A stretch of DNA of 64,000 bases from Glandiceps talaboti (lineage: Eukaryota > Hemichordata > Enteropneusta > Spengelidae). The notes below the pieces were generated by a model. It was not told the origin of the DNA, did no database searches, and saw nothing but the letters and a program-made list of their open reading frames with translations. This document shows positions 57,305-64,000 of this stretch, piece by piece; positions within the stretch are counted from its first letter, which is position 1, and each line of letters opens with the position of its first letter. The stretch covers positions 13,696,410 to 13,760,409 of the forward strand of contig NC_135556.1 of NCBI RefSeq assembly GCF_964340395.1. The letters run 5' to 3'. The position numbers and the translations under genes are program-made.

Positions 57305-57505
57305 GTTGAGGGTAGAAGAAAATCAAGTCGGGTTTTTCGTCTCTACAAGCCTGTTTCGTGAGTAAATCACTCGAGTGATTTACTCACGAAACAGGCTTGT
57401 AGAGACGAAAAACCCGACTTGATTTTCTTCTACCCTCAACATATACTCCGCTCTGCGTGCAGACGTATCGAGCACTGTACTACGGACTAATCTTACCACT
57501 GACTT

Positions 57506-57592
<87 letters not shown>

Positions 57593-57656
57593 CACTCGGT
57601 GAGTATCAATCTGCTAAGACAGTGATCTATACCGCAGTGGCAGAGCGTAATAGCAA

Positions 57657-57754
<98 letters not shown>

Positions 57755-59896
57755 GTGTCTGGTCGTTTCGCCCCATAACCAGTTCGCCCCATTGCCAGTT
57801 CGCACCTACTTAGTCGTTTCGCCCCAGCGGTTTGGTCGTTTCGCCCCATGTGGTAAACAATGGTTATGGGTTAGAATACGCAGTTTTGAGACAGTGCTTT
57901 CCCACGATCGAAACATTACGGCCACATTCGTAAAACAAATTACGGTATTTTTTCAGTTTACTACGTAGTATCTCCTGTTGCTAAACCAAGTAATGATGAA
58001 AACCACTGACATGTGCCGTGTTTATAGGTCAACTTGAAGTTGAAGTAGAACTTTAGTCCATGAGTACGGTCGATCATTCCGACTTTTTTGCAATTTTCAT
58101 TACATGTACATGTAACTTGTCTTTTAATTTCATGATATCGCCCTATTCTGAAGCAAGTTTGTTTGAAGTTTTACCGACCATTTACAATGGTTTCGGGGTT
58201 TTGAGAACGATGCCGAGTTTGTATGAATTTTTATGTCATGTCGTCGTAGTTTAGTCGATTGATAGACAGCTGTCATAGCTTTTTCTATTCGTTGTAATCA
58301 TTCACACTCCATTGACATTGGCCATGATGGACAAACATGTGTCTATGTCAAGAATATAGAATGACTACTGTTACGTCTTTGTGGCCTTGTCGGATCGTTC
58401 TCACGTCTTTAGAAACATTGTAGCAAACAATTGAATGACGACAGCAGACTAACTAGCGGCGAGGTTGTTTTCTTGAAAAAAGGGAACGCGCATGTGTAAA
58501 GAGACACAGGCAACCCCCAGTTCTATTGAGACTCTCACACGCTCATTAACGATTGCATATGACATGACAAAAGACAATGCACTGGGGCAGTATTTCTAAT
58601 GGGCTTTAGTACCTCCATGTTCTAATGGTGTAAGGTAACATTCATCATTCAAATTTGCCACAGCAAACACAGTGGAAGTTCTCATGATCAAAGTTTGAAG
58701 TATAAACACCGCGATGATGTCGGCACAGCTCCCTCCCATTCAATAAGGGACCGCATGCGCGTTCCCTTTTTCAAGAAAAAAGGGATGTTTTTTAAAACAA
58801 GCTCTCTAGACTTTCAAAACAGGGGGCACTTTTTCATTAGATCCAAGAGAGGTAATTATAACACAACATTCTAATAGTAATACCGCATACCATATATAAT
58901 ATCTATGCGCATATACCCATGACCTTGTCATTTACCCGCCGTGGTAGGGGGTATGTACTGCGCCTACAGCCACAGGTATAGGGTATGTATCGTCCAGAAA
59001 ACCCCTTGGTTGGGGGTTGGGTCATTATTCATTGTATTCAATGGTTTGACTAACTACGGCCAGTCTTCGGCGGTCTAAGATCTTACTTCAATCTTTGTTA
59101 CTTGTATGTGCTTCGATCATAGACAAAATGTCTATGCTGCAATTAACTTTTTTCTTTCAACAACCTCGCCGCTAGTTAGTCTGTTGTCGTCATTCAATTG
59201 TTTGCTACAATGTTTCTAAAGACGTGAGAACTATCCGACAAGGCCACAAAGACGTAATAGTAGTCATTCTATATTCTTGACATAGACACATGTTTGTCCA
59301 TCACGGCCAATGTCAATGGAGTGTGAATGATTACAACGAATAGAAAAAGCTATGACAGCTGTCTATCAATCGACTAAACTACGACGACATGACATAAAAA
59401 TTCATACAAACTCGGCATCGTTCGCAAAAACCCGAAACCATTGTAAATGGTCGGTAAAACTTCAAGCAAACTTGCTTCAGAATAGGGCGATATCATGAAA
59501 TTAAAAGACAAGTTACATGTACATGTAATGAAAATTGCAAAAGAGTCGGAATGATCGACCGTACTCATGGACTAAGGTTCTACTTCAACTTCAAGTTGAC
59601 CTATAAACACGGCACGTGTCAGTGGTTTTCATCATTACTTGGTTTAGTAACAGGAGATACTACGTAGTAAACTGAAAAAAATACCGTAATTTGTTTTACG
59701 AATGTGGCCGTAATGTTTCGATCGTGGGAAAGCACTGTCTCAAAACTGCGTATTCTAACCCATAACTATTGTTTACCACATGGGGCGAAACGACCAAACC
59801 TATGGGGCGAAACGACCAAACCGCTGGGGCGAAACGACTAAGTAGGTGCGAACTGGCAATGGGGCGAACTGGTTATGGGGCGAAACGACCAGACAC

Positions 59897-59943
<47 letters not shown>

Positions 59944-60148
59944 AAAATGAAAGAAGACGAGTCTGATATTACATTGTGGAATTACACTACGGTCCGTTTC
60001 ACCAGAAGGATCGTCGGGTCGACGACCCTTCTGGGGAAACGGTCCGTAGTGTAATTCCACAATGTATATATCAGACTCGTCTTCTTTCATTTTTATGTAT
60101 GATAGCTCTCCAAGGTGATCGAGCACTCTACTTGGCGAAAGAAGAATG

Positions 60149-60215
<67 letters not shown>

Positions 60216-60355
60216 TTGGTAGTACTGGAACTCTTTCTTGGTTGTAACTCGGAGTTTCACGCATTGTACGATCATCAATGATCGCACAATGCGTGCACTC
60301 TGCCACTGCGGTATAGAGCAATGTTTTAGCAGATTGATACTCACCGAGTTATATA

Positions 60356-60439
<84 letters not shown>

Positions 60440-61257
60440 GGGGTCAACATGTTTTAGAATTAAGTGATAGGGGGTCAGACTGTTTTGGTTTTACGGATAG
60501 GGGGGTCAATGAGTTTTTGTCGGCCCCATTTAAGAATCCACCGCCCCCTACCCCCAGGCTTGAGAAACTGACCAGTCCCTTACCGTTCTGAAGTATCTAT
60601 ATTGTACTGTCCTATATATTAGGGATTCTTATTATTAGTGCAGACGTGTTGAAACTTTTAGTATATTAACCACCAGATAATGAACTAAGCCAGTACTGCA
60701 GGTATGAAGATAAACAAGCATGTAAAACAACTTGAATGTTTCCTTTGTTAAAACTTCACCAACGTTTTCGGCCCCACACAAGGGATCTTCATCAGGGATC
60801 TAAGAATGGACTAAAAACAACTGAACCAATGTTAAAAAATAACAAAATTAGCATGTAACCATACAAACCAGAGAAAAGGGGTAGATAAAAAGCAGGGAAA
60901 CTAGTCGGGAGTATAAACGAAATACTATAAATACAGTTATTTTAGCACAACTGTGTAGTTTGTATGTGTTTTTTCTTTAAAGGAAATGTTTTGATGCACC
61001 ATAACTTTACTGTTGGCATGGATGTACATAATCTTCATTACAACCAATAAAAAAATAAAAAATATAAATATTTTGTTTTGTTTTATTTTGTTTTGTTTTC
61101 TCTTATTTTATTTTATTTTTTTATGTTATTGTATTTTTTTTTCATTTCTTTGATATTTAAGTCATTTTTATTCACAGGTCCTGTCGATATACCAAATAGA
61201 GGAATGACCAAATAAATGAAACAATTATAAAAACCACTAAGTTTTCAGTTAACATGA

Positions 61258-61344
<87 letters not shown>

Positions 61345-63724
61345 CTATAAAACGGACGGACATACATACAGACAGACAGTCATGTCGACAGGCGGATAGA
61401 TAGACAGACACATCTATTAAATAGATTCTGAACTGTGTATTTATATATCTTTTTGATCATAATATTGCTTATCGTCTTGTTTCAAACAGAGAAAGGGAGT
61501 GTACGGAGTTAAAGAATGTAGAAGATACGAAGATAGAAGATAGTAAACCATCATTGTCAAGGGCTAAAGGTGAAACAAGTGATATATCAACACGCAATAA
61601 AGAGCATAAAGTCCAGGTAAGCTCATGAGGACAAAACAGATGAGGACAAAAAGACAGTGTCACAAATTCAGTATGCTTTTGTACTTGTGTGTCACATAAG
61701 GGAGCACTCGTTTTTTACGGGGAGGGGGGGGGGGGGTCGGTGGAATTTGAGGTATGAATTAAATGTAAAAAGCAACCCCCCTAAAAATTACTTTTCTAAA
61801 ATTTGACCCCCCCCCCTAAATCCATCAATTGTAAAATGTGACCCCCCCCCCTATAAAAAATTTTCACTTGATTTATAATAGATTTATGAAACACTTGACT
61901 TATATGAGTGTTTGTTCGACATATCACATAATGGACCATGCAGTTTTGAAAACAAACTTGCTAGGCTAGAAGGGTTATTGGCGGTTTGCAAGTCCCGAAC
62001 CAAATCAGAGAAACTGGAGGGATTGATTGCAATTCTACTTTCTCTGACATCCTGTGAAGATGGAGCTGAGCCTAGTGGTTTCATGGAATTTAATGAGGCG
62101 TACCAATGTGTGTGAGGGCATTGCTAGCCTGTGAGAAGAGCAGAAGCCAGATTTATGATCTTGGTAAGTTCATACTCTCTATAGCAAAATAATTTTTCAG
62201 AAAAATATTATTTGCTGTATATATTTGGAAACCACAGAATTTATAAATACTGTATACACAATATAAAAGCAAACTTTGAAAAAATTGAGAATGTACATGT
62301 GGGTGTCAATGCAGCTATATTATAAATGCTAGCAATCGTAACGTTTTACCATGAGGGTTCGCTGTCAATCATATTTTGTAATACAAATTATAGATCATTT
62401 CAGCGTAATTGTGTTAAATTTGTGTGACACAATAGCAGATATTTTAGATGTAATGTTTTCCATTCATACAATTAACATTTTAAGTTTTTGTTGTGTACCC
62501 TTTTGGGAATATCTTACAATTTAAGTGTAACTCATCAAACCAAGATAGTCACAAGTATAAACCTTTGGTCAAGTTTTGTACAAGAGAGCATCAAATTTTG
62601 TGTGTGTGATCTGCCAAAAGGGTTCAATAGGTTAACTTTCAATCTACATGACATTATACAGGATGAAGCAGATATACTTGGCAGGAAGAGGCTTTCATAT
62701 TGTCAGTACATACTTCCATTTTCCCATTTTCCTTTTGATGTTTGACAATAAATTGAATAATGCAGTTTTCATTTCAAAATTAAAGGAAAAAACAATAAAC
62801 AATTGTTACACGTATGATGCACCTACATCTACCAAAGATAACAGTGCAATACATGTACATAGAATGTCCAGCAGAGGGAAAGTGTGGACACAAAATGAAC
62901 ATTGACACCGTGCAATACCATGTACATATGTGATGCAAGTAGGTTAATCATCCTTCTGTCATGTTGTATCTGTACATGTATCTATGATTGTCCAACAGAT
63001 GTTCAAATACAAGTATTCACATTTTTGATCAAATTTCCCTAGGCATATTCTATACACAAATGACAAAAATATTGGCCTTTGTATTTCAATAACTTTTTTC
63101 TTTTTTTTTATGAATTGCAGGCTTGAAACCACAAGATGCTGTAAATACATTATCTAAAGTACGAGAGGCTAGCAGAGAAACTAGAAATGCAAAAATTGCA
63201 GCTGAAGACATGGTAAATTTGAGATTGAGGAGAAAGGCTGATATGATTCAAGAGGAGATTAAAAGGACTGAAGAGCAGCTTCAGAAGAAGAAAGACATCA
63301 TTCCATACAAATCTGTTGTAAAAATTGACCCCCCCCCCCAAACCATTGGATATAAAATTTGACCCCCCCTAAAAACTGCTTTGTAAAAGTCAACCCCCCC
63401 CCCGAATTCCACCGACGACCCCCCCCCCCTCCCCGTAAAAAACGAATGCTCCCTAAGTGCAAATCATTCTGTGATTTTATGGCGCATTTTGACACACACT
63501 TTAAAAGTCAAACAGCTGACGGTTGCAGAGATGGTTACATTTCTTTAATGTCACAGATAGCTGTATATTTTACAAATGGAATTCACACACTATATTATTG
63601 ACCTAGTAAAACACCATGATAACACTTTTCTTTATTTATCATAGACCGACAAAGAGGCCACTGTGAAAGATAAGAGCATTGCAGAAGAAGCCAGGGAAAT
63701 TCATCATGTATCTACAGAAAATGA
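48010..63724 (+). CDS. gene 3, unknown function, 3' end beyond window
   Basis: Six exons seen: 48010-48310, 51327-51564, 53438-53561, 53783-53865, 61490-61616 and 63645-63724; all have GT/AG borders and the phases agree. An acceptor (TTTCTAG) directly before the ATG exon implies a 5' UTR exon upstream. The N-terminal 180 residues (exons 1-2) form one alpha/beta domain: [13 protein letters not shown], then [26 protein letters not shown], then [12 protein letters not shown] and [13 protein letters not shown] have an impression of similar unannotated proteins in other invertebrates (HA.E.RLSIN, then a VI..DDNY-like strand) but know no function. Exons 3-4 encode a K/E/S-rich, probably disordered stretch, repeated by exons 5-6. 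The transcript continues past the window (donor GTAAGT at 63725). Confidence 0.75.
48398..48480. repeat. (TATG)n microsatellite
   Basis: Follows a (GTCT)n run from 48370; immediately downstream of gene 3 exon 1. Confidence 0.95.
48826..48880. repeat. (TATG)n microsatellite
   Basis: Pure tetranucleotide run, followed by a (GCGT) stretch and then (TA)n. Confidence 0.95.
48918..49029. repeat. (TA)n microsatellite
   Basis: A long TA run. Frames (Tyr-Ile repeats) are artefacts. Confidence 0.95.
49604..49652. repeat. (TATG)n microsatellite
   Basis: About twelve units, in a gene 3 intron. Confidence 0.95.
49653..51326. other. gene 3 intron, nothing recognised
   Basis: AT-rich sequence without long frames or recognisable repeats. 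The frame beginning 51239 only becomes coding at the acceptor before 51327. Confidence 0.55.
53030..53870 (+). repeat. exon-pair duplication, copy 1
   Basis: Runs from AGGTCCT(T)TCGATAT..CAAATAGAGGAATGA through the (GATA)n tract and exons 3-4. Copy 2 is at 61175-63730, with the same order of intron phrases, microsatellite and exons. Confidence 0.9.
53155..53360. repeat. (GATA)n/(GGTA)n/(GGAT)n microsatellite
   Basis: A long GATA run flanked by GGTA, GGGT and GGAT units, 70 bp before gene 3 exon 3. The duplicate exon 5 is preceded by an equivalent (GATA)n at 61258-61345. Confidence 0.95.
53874..54070 (+). repeat. direct repeat flanking the Penelope region, left copy
   Basis: From TTAGGGATTCTTATTA and GTGTTGAAAC to CATCAGGGATCTAAGAATGGAC; repeated in the same orientation at 60616-60815. 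It carries a hammerhead-like core on the minus strand. Confidence 0.8.
54003..54052 (-). ncRNA. hammerhead-ribozyme-like core, candidate
   Basis: Minus strand: CC-CTGATGA, a hairpin with GGT(AT)CTT/AAGACC, then GAAA, then an AUC triplet followed by GG that can pair with the leading CC. CUGAUGA and GAAA are the invariant hammerhead boxes, and minimal hammerheads are known in Penelope-like elements. The stems are very short, so activity is uncertain. Confidence 0.4.
54191..54232 (-). ncRNA. degenerate hammerhead-like motif
   Basis: Minus strand TTGATCA (consensus CTGATGA), stem GGTCC/GGACC, then GAAA and TGTC. Two changes in the first box suggest a dead copy within the Penelope end. Confidence 0.35.
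54340..55139 (+). pseudogene. Penelope-type reverse transcriptase/GIY-YIG remnant
   Basis: Frame 54378-54659 includes [10 protein letters not shown] (RT motif C; the second catalytic Asp is Tyr here), [11 protein letters not shown] and IYRKPTHID. After a stop, other frames continue with [30 protein letters not shown] and [17 protein letters not shown], the last resembling the end of the GIY-YIG nuclease whose first half is missing. The phrases and order are typical of Penelope-like elements. Stops, frame changes and the active-site substitution show it is dead. Confidence 0.75.
56300..57080. repeat. internal about 230-bp units of the TIR element
   Basis: Three to four diverged units, the reverse complement of those at 44.8-45.5 kb, each with CAGAGTAAAAACCTCCAGGG, CTTCTAGGGGGAGACC and CATGAGGTGTACA phrases. 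Confidence 0.8.
57220..57300. repeat. (TA)n microsatellite
   Basis: Directly adjoins the palindrome at 57301. Confidence 0.95.
57301..57444. repeat. perfect 144-bp palindrome
   Basis: Two 72-bp arms identical in reverse complement with no spacer, centred on the CTCGAG at 57370-57375. Arms start ATATGTTGAGGGTAGAAG. Flanked by (TA)n on the left and non-repeat sequence on the right. Confidence 0.97.
57510..57591. repeat. (TA)n microsatellite
   Basis: Pure TA run between short unique stretches. Confidence 0.95.
57661..57752. repeat. (TA)n microsatellite
   Basis: Pure TA run abutting the foldback element at 57753. Confidence 0.95.
57753..59898. mobile_element. foldback element with about 730-bp inverted arms
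   Basis: The left arm (57753 to about 58478) and right arm (about 59155-59898) are near-identical in reverse complement. The ends GGGTGTCTGGTCGTTTCGCC carry repeated GTCGTTTCGCCCC units, possible transposase sites. The element sits inside (TA)n on both sides. The open frame of 64 codons occurs once in each arm and is not a convincing gene. The 676-bp centre holds no transposase. Confidence 0.9.
58472..58785. mobile_element. small inverted-repeat insertion within the foldback element
   Basis: TTTCTTGAAAAAAGGGAACGCGCATG at 58472 recurs as reverse complement at about 58756-58785 (CATGCGCGTTCCCTTTTTCAAG). It has only one counterpart in the opposite arm, so it looks like a later, separate insertion. 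Confidence 0.55.
59900..59938. repeat. (TA)n microsatellite
   Basis: TA run to the right of the foldback element. Confidence 0.95.
59938..60101. repeat. near-perfect 164-bp palindrome
   Basis: Arms of about 80 bp (ATAAAAATGAAAGAAGACGA ... inverted), centred near 60022 on GTCGAC, with a few mismatches. Confidence 0.92.
60153..60211. repeat. (TA)n microsatellite
   Basis: Pure TA run. Confidence 0.95.
60250..60300. repeat. short hairpin
   Basis: CACGCATTGTACGATCAT and ATGATCGCACAATGCGTG form an imperfect stem; just to its right is the inverted partner of 57592-57650 (CTCGGTGAGTATCAATCTGC / GCAGATTGATACTCACCGAG). Confidence 0.8.
60361..60430. repeat. (TA)n then (GT)n microsatellite
   Basis: Compound dinucleotide run ending in GGGTGGGTGGGGG. 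Confidence 0.95.
60616..60815 (+). repeat. direct repeat flanking the Penelope region, right copy
   Basis: Diverged copy of 53874-54070 in the same orientation, about 6.7 kb apart. Confidence 0.8.
60748..60796 (-). ncRNA. hammerhead-ribozyme-like core, second copy, candidate
   Basis: Minus strand CC-CTGATGA, hairpin GATCCC/GGGGCC type, GAAA, then a GUU triplet and GG. Both invariant boxes are conserved despite other changes from the left copy. Confidence 0.4.
61258..61345. repeat. (GATA)n microsatellite
   Basis: Pure GATA run, in the same relative position as the one at 53.2 kb. Confidence 0.95.
61912..62163 (+). pseudogene. exon-like block 1 inside the TIR element
   Basis: A frame with [20 protein letters not shown] and [16 protein letters not shown] runs to a stop at about 62113. 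A neighbouring frame continues as [16 protein letters not shown] up to a donor-like G|GTAAGT at 62163. Leu-rich helical character. The change of frame suggests decay. It may be a host exon carried by the element. Confidence 0.35.
63121..63312 (+). pseudogene. exon-like block 2 inside the TIR element
   Basis: After a good acceptor (pyrimidine tract, TGAATTGCAG at 63111-63120), an open K/E/R-rich frame encodes a coiled coil ([17 protein letters not shown], then [17 protein letters not shown]) that runs into the C-rich terminal repeat. With block 1 it forms an intron-bearing pair of about 957 bp spacing. The parent gene is not recognised. Confidence 0.4.
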
Positions 63725-64000
63725 GTAAGTGTATAGTAGGGATACTTAATTTTTCAAGTCCCAGTGAAAGTTTAGTAGTTGTCAAAAATGATGTTCAAAT
63801 GCCCTATTCTCGGCAGAGGAAAGCTTCCCATCCTCGAAATTTACAGGTATATAACGGTGAAATTTCACATGTACTAGCATTTTACCGGCAATTTTGAAGA
63901 TCGCACTTGTAGACGAAATATTCTGACTGACATACTAGTGTGACTTCAATGTGTCAAAACATATGAAGACAGACCACGTTGTAGGTGTTAGTCCTGATTG

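Larger units (their letters stand above)
55355..60579. mobile_element. nested TIR element, TTA target duplication
   Basis: The ends GGGACCGGTCAGTTTCT (55355) and AGAAACTGACCAGTCCC (60579) are inverted repeats, both followed inward by GC-rich GGGGGCGGTGGAT and GGGGTCA phrases. TTA flanks both sides (55352-55354; 60580-60582). A related Penelope end at 54.18 kb in reverse orientation (ATTCGTTTCCAATTTACCGTTC) is the empty site. A 3-bp TWA-type duplication suggests the PIF/Harbinger mode. No transposase; it has been filled by (TA)n and foldbacks. Confidence 0.8.
61700..63453 (+). mobile_element. TIR element carrying exon-like sequence, TAA target duplication
   Basis: The ends GGGAGCACTCGTTTTTTACG and CGTAAAAAACGAATGCTCCC are inverted repeats, followed inward by long G/C runs and GGTGGAATT. 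TAA flanks both sides (61697-61699; 63454-63456). The duplicate intron at 53.65 kb reads GTCACACAAGTACAAAT across the site, an empty-site version of GTCACATAA|TAAGTGCAAAT. The 3-bp TWA-type duplication suggests PIF/Harbinger-like mobilisation. No transposase inside. Confidence 0.85.
61175..63730 (+). repeat. exon-pair duplication, copy 2
   Basis: Repeats 53030-53870 (intron, (GATA)n, exon, intron, exon), enlarged by the 1754-bp element at 61700-63453. Confidence 0.9.

Noticed and set aside
57457-57849. Tyr-Ile repeat proteins of 118 codons
   Set aside because: (TA)n microsatellite translated; not coding.
58060-59568. A 64-residue protein present twice (58060-58254 plus; 59374-59568 minus)
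   Set aside because: The two copies are the inverted arms of one foldback element, so duplication does not indicate a gene.

Overview
The window is nuclear DNA of an animal. Host genes are split into short exons with GT/AG junctions, several of which I could phase exactly. Introns and spacers are full of microsatellites, foldback elements and transposons. The taxon cannot be fixed from sequence alone; an aquatic invertebrate fits the repeat load and the Polinton.

Layout. (1) 2.5-6.1 kb, minus strand: 3' part of a P-loop GTPase gene (gene 1). (2) 9.7-29.1 kb: a dispersed repeat with a minisatellite head, into which a complete 18,126-bp Maverick/Polinton (10460-28585) has inserted. The Polinton has ~271-bp terminal inverted repeats beginning AGTAGTATAC and a perfect 6-bp target duplication GACCCC. 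(3) 31.3-41.9 kb, minus strand: a six-exon paralogue of gene 1 (gene 2), with a hAT transposon and a THAP-type remnant in its first two introns. (4) 48.0 kb to the window end, plus strand: a gene of unknown function (gene 3), divergent from gene 2. One of its exon pairs is tandemly duplicated, and the DNA between the copies is filled by nested elements: a Penelope-like retroelement, a 5.2-kb TIR element, (TA)n-embedded foldbacks and a 1.75-kb TIR element carrying exon-like sequence.

The Polinton has genes for replication (protein-primed type DNA polymerase B), integration (retroviral-type integrase with chromodomain), packaging (A32-like ATPase) and a virion (major capsid-like, penton-like and membrane proteins), plus zinc-finger and small membrane proteins. 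Genes run leftward except one penton-like gene. It is dead or dying: polymerase, integrase, ATPase, the penton-like gene and at least four others carry stops or frameshifts, while the capsid-like gene and several small genes stay open. I recognise no maturation protease.

The strongest leads are: a recurrent LNDLKDI N-terminal module at three places in the Polinton, a tripled NPxTKRMI module at the polymerase N-terminus, GC-rich motifs spread through the AT-rich element, empty-site evidence for two nested TIR elements in the gene 3 locus, hammerhead-like cores beside the Penelope element, and a perfect 144-bp palindrome in (TA)n.
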